DNA of 64,000 nucleotides from Modestobacter altitudinis. GTDB lineage: Bacteria; Actinomycetota; Actinomycetes; Mycobacteriales; Geodermatophilaceae. The position numbers were made by a program, and so were the translations under genes. Below are positions 9,088-17,741 of the stretch, in pieces. The stretch is taken from the NCBI RefSeq assembly GCF_005930475.1, contig NZ_SJEW01000020.1:1-64000 (forward strand), read 5' to 3'. The first letter of the stretch is position 1; the number at the start of each line of letters is the position of its first letter. The notes beneath the pieces were generated by a model. That model was not told the origin of the DNA, searched no databases, and was given only the letters and a program-made list of their open reading frames with translations.

Positions 9088-9232
9088 GGTGCCTCCGGTC
9101 CGCCCCCGCGGGGCGCTCCGCTCCTCGGTCGCCGTGACACGGGTCGCCTCCGCGGTTGCTCCGCTCCTCGCTCGCTGGCGCTCGCTGCGATGCTCACTCC
9201 CTGTCGGCTCCGGCGCTCCCTGCGATGCTCAC
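9084..9232 (-). repeat. Tandem mini-ORF leader repeat upstream of rarA
   Basis: Two GTG-initiated mini-ORFs are chained on the minus strand. The first (9232 to 9194, 12 codons) and the second (9197 to 9084, 37 codons) overlap as GTGA, and the second ends in a TGA overlapping the rarA GTG. Both open with near-identical DNA (GTGAGCATCGCAGSGAGCGCC). The segment GCAGCGAGCGCCAGCGAG is shared exactly with the hisS leader at 15340-15384. CGAGGAGCGGAGC occurs twice more inside. Whether peptides are made is unknown; the repetition itself is seen directly. Confidence 0.6.
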
Positions 9233-9282
9233 GCCCCTGTCCGCTCACGGTTGCGACGCTACCCGCGGGGCACGACAGCCCC

Positions 9283-10143
9283 ATGCAGCAGCGGACCGTC
9301 GGGTCGACCACCGTCAGCGCGATCGGCCTCGGGGCGATGCCCCTGTCGAGCAAGGAGGACCGGCCCTCGCCGGAGGACGCGGTGGCCGTCGTGCACGCCG
9401 CCCTGGACGCTGGGGTCACCCTCATCGACACCGCCGACGCCTACGCCGCGGACGAGGCCGAGTTCGGCCACAACGAGGAGCTGGTGGCCCGCGCGCTGGC
9501 GGCTTACGGCGGTGACACAACGTCGGTGCTGGTCGCCACCAAGGGCGGGCACACCCGCGACGGCCGGGAGTGGGGGCTGGACGGGACGTCGTCCTACCTC
9601 CGCCGCGCCTGCGAGGGGTCGCTGCGCCGGCTCGGCGTCGAGGCGATCGGGCTCTACCAGTTCCACCGGCCCGACCCGGCGACGCCGTGGGAGGAGTCGA
9701 TGGGCGCGCTGCGGTCGCTGCACGAGGACGGGCTGATCCGGATGGCCGGCATCTCCAACGCCGACGTCGACCAGATCGACGCCGCCCGGGCGATCGTCGG
9801 CGAGGCGCTGGTCAGCGTGCAGAACCAGTTCTCCCCGGGCTACCGGTCCTCGGCCGGCGAGCTCGCGCACTGCGCCGCGCACGGGCTGGCCTTCATCCCG
9901 TGGAGCCCGTTCGGCGGGGTGTCGGCGGCCAGGTCGCTGGGCTCGACGGCCGACGCGTTCGCCGCCGTCGCCGACGAGCTCGGGGTGTCGGTGTACCAGG
10001 TGACGCTGGCCTGGCACCTGGCCCAGGCCGACGTCGTCGTCCCGATCCCCGGCGCCTCGCGTCCGGCGTCCATCGTCGACTCGGCAGCCGCCGCACACGT
10101 CGTCCTGACCCCCGACCAACTCGCCCGCCTCGACGCCGCCTGA
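9283..10143 (+). CDS. Aldo/keto reductase
   Basis: A 286-aa NAD(P)H-dependent oxidoreductase of the TIM-barrel aldo/keto reductase family. It contains the GLGAMPLS start, the catalytic aspartate/tyrosine region DTADAYAADEAEFGHNEE, the lysine strand VLVATKGGH, LGVEAIGLYQFHRPD, and the cofactor-binding IPGASRPASIVDSA near the end. The substrate cannot be told from sequence. A longer open frame extends upstream antisense to rarA but lacks family similarity, so the ATG at 9283 is chosen. A copy of the 72-bp palindrome follows 10 bp after its stop. Confidence 0.92.
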   Translation: MQQRTVGSTTVSAIGLGAMPLSSKEDRPSPEDAVAVVHAALDAGVTLIDTADAYAADEAEFGHNEELVARALAAYGGDTTSVLVATKGGHTRDGREWGLDGTSSYLRRACEGSLRRLGVEAIGLYQFHRPDPATPWEESMGALRSLHEDGLIRMAGISNADVDQIDAARAIVGEALVSVQNQFSPGYRSSAGELAHCAAHGLAFIPWSPFGGVSAARSLGSTADAFAAVADELGVSVYQVTLAWHLAQADVVVPIPGASRPASIVDSAAAAHVVLTPDQLARLDAA

Positions 10144-10153
10144 GGCACCTCTC

Positions 10154-10225
10154 GTTGATCATGGGCGTCCTGCCACGGACACGCCGGCGGACGGCGTGTC
10201 CGCCGGCGAGACGCCCATGGTCAAC
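10154..10225. repeat. 72-bp palindromic repeat, copy A
   Basis: The outer arms are GTTGATCATGGGCGTC (10154-10169) and its near-perfect reverse complement (10210-10225, one mismatch). A second inverted pair, GGACACGCCG / CGGCGTGTCC, lies inside. The same outer arms and the same 72-bp length recur at 11205-11276. It lies just after the aldo/keto reductase stop and could act as a terminator, but its repetition suggests a dispersed palindromic element. Confidence 0.75.
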
Positions 10226-10318
10226 AACGGCCACGGTGGTTACAGCCACTGCATCCACAGCCTGAGCTGTCGTCCACAGATCAGCTGAACTGCTGGTCGG
10301 CGCACCGTCGGGTCGCCG

Positions 10319-11209
10319 ATGGTCGGCGGTGTGGACGGCATCCGGCTCGGCGGCAGCTACACCTGGGCAACGGCGCGAGCGATGGGCGTCACCCGGCGAC
10401 AGGTCGAGCGGGACGGGCACCGCATCGGACAGGGGCTGTACCTGTCCACGGCGGTGGAGCCGAGCCTGACGGAACGCTGCCGGGCCTGGGCGCGGGTCCT
10501 CCCGCCGACGGCAGCCTTCGGGGGCGCCACCGCGGCCGTGCTGCTGGGAGCGCCCCTGGCCGAGCCTCCTCGGCCCACCGTCGTGCTGCCACCACACGCC
10601 GTCGTCCCGGCACGGCCAGAGCTGGTGCGGCTCGTCCGGACGCTGACCCCGGTGGACCTGGGCACGATCCACGGCCTGCAGGTCACGTCCGGCTCGCAGA
10701 CGTTCCTCGACCTGGCCGCTCTGCTGCCGCCGCACGACCTGGTGACCGTGGGCGACGCCCTCTACCGCGGTCGGCACCTGGACGCCGACCGTCTCGCCGA
10801 ACGCCTGGCGCGCGCGGACCGGGTGCGGGGCGTCGTCCGCGCACGGGCTTGCGCTCCGCTGCTCAGCCCGCAGGCGCAGTCCCGGCCGGAGAGCCTGATG
10901 CGGTACTGGCTGGCCACCAGCGAGCTGCCCGACCCGGAGCCGCAGGTCCCGCTGTTCGACGGGCGCGGCCGGGAGGTCGCACACGGCGACCTGGGGTACC
11001 GCCGCTGGAAGGTGCTGCTGGAGTACGAGGGCCGGCAACACGCGGAGCGGGAGCAGTTCCGCCGGGACGTCGACCGGTACTCGTTGATGGGCGCCGATGG
11101 CTGGCTGGTCCTGCGCTTCGCCGACCAGCACCTCACCGGCCCGGCTGCCGTGCTGGGGCGGACCCGCCGGGCCCTGCTCAGCCGCGGCTGGCGTCCCGGC
11201 CTCGGTTGA
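10319..11209 (+). CDS. AbiEi-like / DUF559 (Vsr-like endonuclease fold) protein
   Basis: A 296-aa protein with two parts. The N-terminal half starts with a winged-helix-like segment (ARAMGVTRRQVERDGHRIGQ) as in AbiEi antitoxins. The C-terminal part has the DUF559 pattern GDLGYRRWKVLLEYEGRQH followed by FRRDVDRYSLMGADGWLVLRF, which resembles the PD-(D/E)xK nuclease core with conserved acidic residues. Such proteins are frequent accessory genes in actinobacteria. No AbiEii toxin gene lies beside it, so a complete type IV toxin-antitoxin pair is not present. The stop codon falls inside palindrome copy B, and copy A lies 94 bp upstream of the start. Confidence 0.75.
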   Translation: MVGGVDGIRLGGSYTWATARAMGVTRRQVERDGHRIGQGLYLSTAVEPSLTERCRAWARVLPPTAAFGGATAAVLLGAPLAEPPRPTVVLPPHAVVPARPELVRLVRTLTPVDLGTIHGLQVTSGSQTFLDLAALLPPHDLVTVGDALYRGRHLDADRLAERLARADRVRGVVRARACAPLLSPQAQSRPESLMRYWLATSELPDPEPQVPLFDGRGREVAHGDLGYRRWKVLLEYEGRQHAEREQFRRDVDRYSLMGADGWLVLRFADQHLTGPAAVLGRTRRALLSRGWRPGLG

Positions 11210-11276
11210 TCATGGGCGTCGTGCGCGATGACGCGCCGATGCACGGCGAGTCCGTGGCACGACGCCCATGATCAAC
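11205..11276. repeat. 72-bp palindromic repeat, copy B
   Basis: Perfect 16-bp outer arms (GTTGATCATGGGCGTC at 11205-11220; reverse complement at 11261-11276). The arms supply the stop codons of both converging genes: the TGA of the DUF559 gene at 11207-11209 and the TGA of aspS at 11274-11272. Its central 40 bp differ from copy A while the arms and total length are kept. A bidirectional terminator role is plausible here. Confidence 0.8.
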
Positions 11277-13038
11277 CGCGCGCAGACGGGCTGCCGGGCT
11301 CGCCGGGCAGCGGGTCGGCCTCCGGGACGACGTCGATGCCGGCCTCGACCCGCTGGGCGTCGGAGATCGGCGTCGGAGCACCGGTCAGCGGGTCGTAGCC
11401 GGCCCCGGTCTTGGGGAAGGCGATGACCTCGCGGATCGAATCGACGCCGGCCAGCAGCGCGGTGAGCCGGTCCCAGCCGATCGCGGCACCGGCGTGCGGC
11501 GGCGGACCGTAGGCGAAGGCCTCCAGGAAGAACCCGAACCGCTCCCGGGCCTCCTCGGTCGACATGCCGATGACCTCGAACACCCGCTCCTGCAGCGTCG
11601 CGTCGGCGATCCGGACCGACCCGCTCATCAGCTCGTTGCCGTTGCACACCAGGTCGTAGGCGTCCGACAGCGCCGCGCCCTTGTCCTCGGCGAACCGCTC
11701 CCGCCACTCCGGGGTGGGCGAGGTGAAGGGGTGGTGCATGAAGGTCCAGTCGCCGTCCTCGGTCTCCTCGAACATCGGGAAGTCCACGACGAACAGGAAC
11801 GACCACGAGCCGGGTGCGATGAGCTCCAGCCGCTTGGCCACCTCGTTGCGGGCGGCGCCGAGCAGCTCCTGGGAGGACCGCCGCTGGCCGGCGGCGAAGA
11901 ACACGCAGTCGCCGGGGGCCGCGCCCACGGCCTCGACCAGCCCGGCCCGCTCGGACTCGGAGATGTTCTTGGCCACCGGGCCGCCGAGGGTGCCGTCGTC
12001 GGCGACGGTCACGTAGGCCAGGCCCTTGGCCCCGCGCGAGCGGGCCCAGTCCTGCCACGCGTCGAAGGCACGCCGCGGCTGCGAGCCCCCGCCGGGCATC
12101 ACGATCGCCCCGACGTAGGGCGACTGGAACACCCGGAACGGCGTCTCGGCGAAGTAGGAGGTGAGCTCGGTCAGCTCGACACCGAACCGCAGGTCGGGCT
12201 TGTCGGAGCCGAACCGGTCCATCGCCTCGCGGTAGGTCATCCGCGGGACCTCCGGGACGGCGTAGGAGGCCAGCTCCCGCCACAGCGACCGGATGACGTC
12301 CTCGGCCACGGCCAGCACGTCGTCCCGGTCGACGAAGCTCATCTCGAAGTCCAGCTGGGTGAACTCCGGCTGCCGGTCGGCCCGGAAGTCCTCGTCCCGG
12401 AAGCAGCGGGCGATCTGGTAGTACCGCTCCAGCCCGCCGATCATCAGCAGCTGCTTGAACAGCTGCGGCGACTGGGGCAGCGCGTACCAGGAGCCCGGCT
12501 GCAGCCGCACCGGGACGACGAAGTCCCGCGCCCCCTCGGGCGTCGACCGGGTCAGGTTCGGCGTCTCGACCTCGGTGAACCCGTGGCCGGCCATCACCCC
12601 GCGGGCGATCCGGTTGATCTCCGAGCGCAGCCGGAGCGCCGCGGCCGGGCCCTGCCGGCGCAGGTCGAGGTAGCGGTACCGGTAGCGGACGTCGTCGCCG
12701 GCGGCCTGCGCGGTCTCGATCGGGAACGGCAGCGGCGCGGACGCCGAGAGCACCTGCAGCTCGGAGGCCACGACCTCGATGTCCCCGGTCGGCAGCTCCG
12801 GGTTCTCGTTGCCCGCCGGGCGCTGCTGCACCTCCCCGGTCACCAGCACGCAGTACTCGTTGCGCAAGGCGTGCGCCTCCTCCTCGCGGACGACGACCTG
12901 GGCGTAGCCCGAGGCGTCCCGCAGGTCGAGGAAGACGACCCCGCCGTGGTCGCGCCGGCGGGCGATCCAGCCGGCGAGGGTGACCGTGGAACCGGCGTCG
13001 GTCGCGCGCAGCGTGCCGGCGTCGTGGGTGCGGAGCAA
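11272..13038 (-). CDS. aspS: Aspartate--tRNA ligase
   Basis: A 588-aa bacterial-type AspRS. It has an OB-fold anticodon domain ([19 protein letters not shown]), class II motif 2 ([24 protein letters not shown]), the GAD insertion domain typical of bacterial AspRS, and motif 3 ([15 protein letters not shown]). It charges tRNA-Asp. Many actinobacterial AspRS enzymes also mischarge tRNA-Asn for the GatCAB route, but this cannot be decided here. The stop lies inside palindrome copy B. An aldo/keto reductase lies immediately upstream on the same strand. Confidence 0.97.
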   Translation of the reverse strand: MLRTHDAGTLRATDAGSTVTLAGWIARRRDHGGVVFLDLRDASGYAQVVVREEEAHALRNEYCVLVTGEVQQRPAGNENPELPTGDIEVVASELQVLSASAPLPFPIETAQAAGDDVRYRYRYLDLRRQGPAAALRLRSEINRIARGVMAGHGFTEVETPNLTRSTPEGARDFVVPVRLQPGSWYALPQSPQLFKQLLMIGGLERYYQIARCFRDEDFRADRQPEFTQLDFEMSFVDRDDVLAVAEDVIRSLWRELASYAVPEVPRMTYREAMDRFGSDKPDLRFGVELTELTSYFAETPFRVFQSPYVGAIVMPGGGSQPRRAFDAWQDWARSRGAKGLAYVTVADDGTLGGPVAKNISESERAGLVEAVGAAPGDCVFFAAGQRRSSQELLGAARNEVAKRLELIAPGSWSFLFVVDFPMFEETEDGDWTFMHHPFTSPTPEWRERFAEDKGAALSDAYDLVCNGNELMSGSVRIADATLQERVFEVIGMSTEEARERFGFFLEAFAYGPPPHAGAAIGWDRLTALLAGVDSIREVIAFPKTGAGYDPLTGAPTPISDAQRVEAGIDVVPEADPLPGEPGSPSARG

Positions 13039-13082
13039 GGAAGTGCCTCTCAGGTGGGCGGTGAGGTGTGCCGGATGGGTCG

Positions 13083-14084
13083 TTACCAGCGGTCGTGCAC
13101 GGAGGCGCGGATGCGCTCGTCGTACACGCGCTCGCAGTCGGCGAGCTGGCTGGGGGTGAGGGACGGGATGTTGGCGGCGGCCACGTTGCCCAACGCCTGC
13201 TGGACGTTGCGGGCGCCGGGGATGACGGTGGTGACGCCGGGCTGGTCGATCACCCAGCGCAGCGCGAAGGCCGCGGTCGAGACGTCCGGGCCGGCGATCT
13301 CGGCGACCTCGCGGGCGGCGGCGACACCGATCTCGAACGGCACGCCGGAGAAGGTCTCACCGACGTCGAAGGCCTCGCCGTTGCGGTTGAAGTTCCGGTG
13401 GTCGTCGGCGGCGAAGGTGGTGTCGGTGGAGTACTTGCCCGACAGCAGCCCGCTGGCCAGCGGCACCCGGGCCAGGATGCCGACCTCGGCCCGCCCTGCT
13501 GCCGGCAGCAGCTGCTCCAGCGGCTTGCGCCGGAAGACGTTGAGGATGACCTGGATCGACTGCACGCCGGGGTGCTGCAGCGCGGTCAGGCCCTCGGCGA
13601 CGGTCTCCACCGAGACGCCGTAGGCGGCGATCGCCTGCTCCTCGACCAGCGCGTCGAGGGTCTCGTAGACCCGCTCGTCGGAGTAGACGGCCGGCGGCGG
13701 GCAGTGCAGCTGCACGAGGTCGAGGGTGTCCACGCCGAGGTTGCGGCGGGACCGGTCGATCCAGGCGCGCAGGTTCTCCGGCGTGTAGGTCTCGGCGGCG
13801 AACGGGTCGGCGCGCCGGCCGGCCTTGGTGGCCACGAACGGGCGCTCGCCGCGGGCGGCCAGCGCCTTGCGGATGCGCTCCTCCGACCGGCCGTCGCCGT
13901 AGACGTCAGCGGTGTCCAGCAGGGTGACGCCGGCGTCCAGCGCCGCGTCCAGGACGGCGGCCGCGTCGTCCTGGGTCACGTCGCCCCAGTCACCGCCCAG
14001 CTGCCAGGTGCCCAGGCCGACGACCGAGACGTCGGCGCCGGTCCGGCCCAGCGGCCGGGTCTCGAGGGGGGTGCTGGAAGTCAT
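13083..14084 (-). CDS. Aldo/keto reductase
   Basis: A 333-aa aldo/keto reductase, distinct from the one at 9283. It has [22 protein letters not shown], the active-site region [17 protein letters not shown] with Asp and Tyr, the lysine strand [19 protein letters not shown], and the cofactor loop [14 protein letters not shown]. It is placed between hisS and aspS with a 4-bp overlap with the hisS end, so all three may share a transcript. Substrate unknown. Confidence 0.93.
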   Translation of the reverse strand: MTSSTPLETRPLGRTGADVSVVGLGTWQLGGDWGDVTQDDAAAVLDAALDAGVTLLDTADVYGDGRSEERIRKALAARGERPFVATKAGRRADPFAAETYTPENLRAWIDRSRRNLGVDTLDLVQLHCPPPAVYSDERVYETLDALVEEQAIAAYGVSVETVAEGLTALQHPGVQSIQVILNVFRRKPLEQLLPAAGRAEVGILARVPLASGLLSGKYSTDTTFAADDHRNFNRNGEAFDVGETFSGVPFEIGVAAAREVAEIAGPDVSTAAFALRWVIDQPGVTTVIPGARNVQQALGNVAAANIPSLTPSQLADCERVYDERIRASVHDRW

Positions 14085-15343
14085 GCGCCCACCGTCGCAC
14101 GCACCCGGTCGAACAGCTCACCCAGGGGGACGGCGACCTGCTCGTGCGTCCGCAGGTCCCGCAGCTGCGCCACGCCCTCGGCCAGGTCGCGGTCGCCGAC
14201 GACCACCGCGTGCGAGGCACCCGAGCGGTCGGCGGCCTTCATCGCGCCCTTGAGCCCGCGGTCGCCGTAGACGGTGTCGGCCGGGACGCCGGCCTCGCGC
14301 AGCTGCCCGACGAGCGTCACCGCGAACCGCTTGGCCTCCGCGCCCAACGGGACGACGAACGCCTGCACCCCGGCCGACGCCGCGATGTCCAGCCCCTCGG
14401 CCTGCACCGCGAGCAGCGTCCGGTCGACCCCGACGGCGTACCCGATGCCGGACAGGTCCGGACCGCCCAGCGCCGCGGACAGCCCGTCGTACCGGCCGCC
14501 GCCACCGATCGCGGACTGCGCGCCCAGCCCGGAGTGCACGAACTCGAACGTCGTCTTCGTGTAGTAGTCCAGCCCGCGCACCAGCCGCGGCGCCTCGGTC
14601 CAGGCCACGCCCAGGTCGGTCAGGTGCTGCCGGACGGCGTCGTAGTGCGCCCTGGTCGAGTCCGACAGGTGGTCGACCATCAGCGGGGCGTCGTCCAGCT
14701 GGGCCTGCACCTCGGGGCGCTTGTCGTCCAGCACCCGCAGCGGGTTGATCTCCGCCCGGCGGCGGGTGTCCTCGTCCAGGTCCAGCCCCGCCAGGAAGTC
14801 GACCAGCAGCTCGCGGTACTGCGGCCGGCAGGTGGCGTCACCGAGCGAGGTGAGCAGCAGCTCGAACTGGGTCAGCCCCAGGTCGCGGAAGCCCTGCACG
14901 GCCAGGGCGACCACCTCGGCGTCCAGCGCCGGGTCGTCGACGCCGAGGGCCTCGCAGTCGACCTGGGTGAAGTGCCGGTACCGGCCGGCCTGCGGCCGCT
15001 CGTAGCGGAACGCCGACCCGACCGCCCACAGCTTCACCGGCAGCGCGCCGGAGTACAGCCGGTGCTCGATGAACGAGCGCATCAGCCCGGCGGTGAGCTC
15101 GGGCCGCAAGGTCAGTGAGCGGCCACCCCGGTCGGTGAACGTGTACATCTCCTTGGAGACGACGTCGGTCGACTCCCCCACCCCGCGGGCGAACACCGCG
15201 GTGTCCTCGAACGTGGGCGTCTCGATGTAGCCGTACCCGGCCCGCCGCAGCGGCGCGGTCAGGGTGTCCCGGACGGCGAGGAACTCCGCCGACGCCGGCG
15301 GCAGCGTGTCGAAGGTGCCCTTCGGCGCGGTCAGCCCGCTCAC
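14081..15343 (-). CDS. hisS: Histidine--tRNA ligase
   Basis: A 420-aa class II HisRS. Motif 2 ([22 protein letters not shown]), the histidine signature [15 protein letters not shown] and the C-terminal HGTP anticodon domain are all present. It charges tRNA-His. The GTG start at 15343 is supported by similarity from residue 4 onward and overlaps the stop of a 14-codon mini-ORF (15340-15384). No promoter is obvious in the 37 bp separating it from the metallo-beta-lactamase-fold gene, so transcription probably comes from upstream. Confidence 0.96.
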   Translation of the reverse strand: MSGLTAPKGTFDTLPPASAEFLAVRDTLTAPLRRAGYGYIETPTFEDTAVFARGVGESTDVVSKEMYTFTDRGGRSLTLRPELTAGLMRSFIEHRLYSGALPVKLWAVGSAFRYERPQAGRYRHFTQVDCEALGVDDPALDAEVVALAVQGFRDLGLTQFELLLTSLGDATCRPQYRELLVDFLAGLDLDEDTRRRAEINPLRVLDDKRPEVQAQLDDAPLMVDHLSDSTRAHYDAVRQHLTDLGVAWTEAPRLVRGLDYYTKTTFEFVHSGLGAQSAIGGGGRYDGLSAALGGPDLSGIGYAVGVDRTLLAVQAEGLDIAASAGVQAFVVPLGAEAKRFAVTLVGQLREAGVPADTVYGDRGLKGAMKAADRSGASHAVVVGDRDLAEGVAQLRDLRTHEQVAVPLGELFDRVRATVGA

Positions 15344-15384
15344 GGTGTCATCACTCGCTGGCGCTCGCTGCTGTGCTCGCTCAC
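15340..15384 (-). repeat. 14-codon mini-ORF element tiling between an MBL gene and hisS
   Basis: On the minus strand a GTG (15384-15382) overlaps the TGA of the upstream hydrolase gene, and after 14 codons a TGA (15342-15340) overlaps the hisS GTG. The would-be peptide is Ser/Glu/Arg-rich ([14 protein letters not shown]). The DNA shares GCAGCGAGCGCCAGCGAG with the rarA leader and the opening GTGAGCGAGC with the yebC leader. This suggests an inserted repeat that keeps the reading frame, like mycobacterial MIRUs. Confidence 0.6.
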
Positions 15385-16064
15385 AACCCTCGTCCCCTCG
15401 GTGCGCCGACCGCCTCGGCGAGGTACGGGTTGGTGGCGCGCTCGCGGCCGATCGTGGTGGCGGCGCCGTGGCCGGGGAGGACGACGGTCTCGTCGGCCAA
15501 GGGCAGGACGACGTCCCGCAGCGAGCCGAGCATCGCCTCCCACGACCCGCCGGGCAGGTCGACCCGGCCGACGGAGCCGGCGAACAGGACGTCGCCGGCC
15601 AGCAGCCCCGGCGAGTCGTCCAGGTCGAGGGAGAACACCACGGAGCCCTGGGTGTGTCCGGGCGCGTGCCGCACGGTGAGATCGACCCCGGCCAGCGACA
15701 GCCGTGCGCCGTCGTCCAGCGGCAGCACGTCGGAGGGGTCGGGCAGCCGCACGCCGGTGATCAGCGGCGCGAGCTGCGGGCCGTGCCACCGCGCCGGGTC
15801 CGACAGCATGCCGGTGTCGGCGGGGTGCAGGTACGCGGGGATGTCGTAGCCCTCGCACACCGGGAGCACCGAGAAGGTGTGGTCCAGGTGGCCGTGGGTG
15901 AGCACGACGGCCACCGGCTTCAGACCGTCGGCGGCGAGCATCTCCGCGAGCGGTACCACGGCGTCCATGCCCGGGTCGACGACGACGCACTCGGCGCCCG
16001 GTGCGGAGGCCACCGCGTAGCAGTTGGTGCCGAACGCGCCGGCGGGGAAGGAGCGGATGAGCAC
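15381..16064 (-). CDS. Metallo-beta-lactamase-fold hydrolase (glyoxalase II-like)
   Basis: A 227-aa protein with the metal-binding signature THGHLDH, further ligands in APGHTQGSV and [11 protein letters not shown], and [14 protein letters not shown] near the end, as in glyoxalase II-like hydrolases. The corresponding mycobacterial gene (Rv2581c type) also sits between hisS and rel. It probably hydrolyses a thioester such as an S-glycolylated thiol; the substrate is uncertain. It diverges from the peptidyl-prolyl isomerase gene. The stop overlaps the mini-ORF leader of hisS. Confidence 0.9.
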   Translation of the reverse strand: MLIRSFPAGAFGTNCYAVASAPGAECVVVDPGMDAVVPLAEMLAADGLKPVAVVLTHGHLDHTFSVLPVCEGYDIPAYLHPADTGMLSDPARWHGPQLAPLITGVRLPDPSDVLPLDDGARLSLAGVDLTVRHAPGHTQGSVVFSLDLDDSPGLLAGDVLFAGSVGRVDLPGGSWEAMLGSLRDVVLPLADETVVLPGHGAATTIGRERATNPYLAEAVGAPRGRGL

Positions 16065-16224
16065 CTGTGCAGGTTACGCGGGGAGATCACCGCCCAGCCG
16101 CGCTGCCAGGGAGCGGACAGGTGGCCGCCCTACACTGCGCACTCGACACCGCGGGGTGGACGGCGTCAGCTCGAGGAGCGGGCCGCCCCCGCGCCCGAGC
16201 ACACGCACGAGGAGCCCGAGAAGA

Positions 16225-17049
16225 GTGCCGACGAACAAGCAGCGCCGCGAGCAGGCCCAGCGACGGCTGCAGCGCCAGCTGGAGCGCCGCGAGCAGATCG
16301 CCCGCACGCGCCGCCGCAACCTGCTCATCGGCGTGACGGTGCTCGCCGTCCTCGCCGTGGTCGGCGCCTTCTTCATCATCACCGGGCTCGCCGACGACGA
16401 TCCCGACAGCACCGCGGCCCCGAGCAGCACCAGCGCCGCCAGCTCGGCGTCCGCTGCGCCCGCCGGGCAGACGACCGTCGCCGGGCCCTGCACCTACACG
16501 ACCGACGGCACCGCCAGCGCCGGCGCCGAGGTCACTCCCCCGTCCGGGGACATCGCGACCACCGGCACGCTGGCGCTGACGATGGCGACCAACTTCGGGG
16601 ACATCGGGCTCGCCCTGGACCAGGCCACGGCCCCCTGCGCGTCGGCCAGCTTCGCCGCCCTCAGCCAGCAGGGCTACTTCGACGGCACGCCCTGCCACCG
16701 GGAGACCGACTCCGACAGCCTCAAGGTGCTGCAGTGCGGCGACCCCGGCGGCACCGGCAGGGGTGGCCCCGGCTACACCTTCCCGACCCAGGTGACCGGG
16801 TCCGAGACCTACCCGCGCGGCACGGTGGCGATGGCCAACAGCGGCTCGGGCACCGACGGCAGCCAGTTCTTCCTGGTCTTCGGTGACAGCACGCTGCCGC
16901 CGGACTACACCGTCGTGGGCAGGATCGACGACCCCGGGCTCGCCGTCCTGGACACCATCGCTGCCAACGGGAACGACGGCGCCAACGGCACCGGCGACGG
17001 CGCACCCACCCAGCCCGTCACCATCACCGCGATGACCCCCGCCGCCTGA
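16225..17049 (+). CDS. Membrane-anchored cyclophilin-type peptidyl-prolyl cis-trans isomerase
   Basis: A 274-aa protein with a basic coiled-coil-like N-terminus (KQRREQAQRRLQRQLERREQ), one membrane helix (LLIGVTVLAVLAVVGAFFIIT), a Ser/Ala-rich linker and an extracytoplasmic cyclophilin domain carrying GYFDGTPCHRETD, TFPTQVTG, GTVAMANSGSGTDGSQFFLVFGD and YTVVGRI. The catalytic Arg of the FHR motif is here in CHRE. The GTG start at 16225 follows a GAGGAG ribosome-binding site; earlier starts give a non-conserved head. It corresponds to mycobacterial PpiB beside rel. It probably assists folding of exported proteins. Confidence 0.9.
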   Translation: MPTNKQRREQAQRRLQRQLERREQIARTRRRNLLIGVTVLAVLAVVGAFFIITGLADDDPDSTAAPSSTSAASSASAAPAGQTTVAGPCTYTTDGTASAGAEVTPPSGDIATTGTLALTMATNFGDIGLALDQATAPCASASFAALSQQGYFDGTPCHRETDSDSLKVLQCGDPGGTGRGGPGYTFPTQVTGSETYPRGTVAMANSGSGTDGSQFFLVFGDSTLPPDYTVVGRIDDPGLAVLDTIAANGNDGANGTGDGAPTQPVTITAMTPAA

Positions 17050-17090
17050 GCGCCGCGCGGCGGCGGGTCCGCACCGGCACACTGGGCGCG

Positions 17091-17741
17091 ATGGACGCCG
17101 ACCTGTACGCGGGCTTCCCACCGGGCTTCTTCGACCGCAGCGACGACGGGCCGGACGCCGGGTTCTACGACCGGCCCCGGCTGGTCACGCACATCGACGA
17201 CCGCGCGATCGCCGCCGTCGGGGAGCTGTACGCCGAGCTGGGCATCGACGGGGACGCGCCGGCGCCGACGAGGGTCCTGGACCTGATGTCCTCGTGGGTG
17301 TCGCACTTCCGCACGCCCCCGGCCGAGCTGGTGGTGCTCGGCATGAACGCCGAGGAGCTGGCGGCCAACCCGGCGGCCACGGACCGGCTGGTGCACGACC
17401 TGAACGCCGACCCGCGCATCCCGCTCCCCGATGACGACGTGGACGCCGCGGTCTGCTGCGTGTCGATCGACTACCTGACCCGGCCGATCGAGGTGCTCCG
17501 CGACGTCGGCCGGGTGCTGCGCCCCGGCGGGCAGCTGGCGGTCACCTTCTCCGACCGCTGCTTCCCCACCAAGGCCGTCCGCGGCTGGCTGGCGACCGAC
17601 GACGCGCAGCACGGGGCCGTGGTCGCCGAGCTGGTGCGCCGCAGCGGCCGGTTCACCGAGCCGACCGTCTCGCTGCGGACCCCGCCGGGCCGCGGCGACC
17701 CGCTCCACGCCGTGGTCGCGGCGCGCCTCGTCAGGCGGTGA
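17091..17741 (+). CDS. Class I SAM-dependent methyltransferase
   Basis: A 216-aa protein with a degenerate motif I ([14 protein letters not shown]), a [15 protein letters not shown] strand and the post-motif [28 protein letters not shown]. The combination is seen in short actinobacterial methyltransferases of unknown substrate. Motif I lacks the usual GxGxG glycines, so SAM binding may be atypical. The end overlaps the tail-to-tail rel gene by 11 bp. It starts 42 bp after the isomerase stop and may be co-transcribed with it. Confidence 0.8.
   Translation: MDADLYAGFPPGFFDRSDDGPDAGFYDRPRLVTHIDDRAIAAVGELYAELGIDGDAPAPTRVLDLMSSWVSHFRTPPAELVVLGMNAEELAANPAATDRLVHDLNADPRIPLPDDDVDAAVCCVSIDYLTRPIEVLRDVGRVLRPGGQLAVTFSDRCFPTKAVRGWLATDDAQHGAVVAELVRRSGRFTEPTVSLRTPPGRGDPLHAVVAARLVRR

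Noticed and set aside
10319-11209. Complete type IV toxin-antitoxin system AbiE
   Set aside because: Only the AbiEi-like/DUF559 gene is present; no nucleotidyltransferase AbiEii gene lies on either side.
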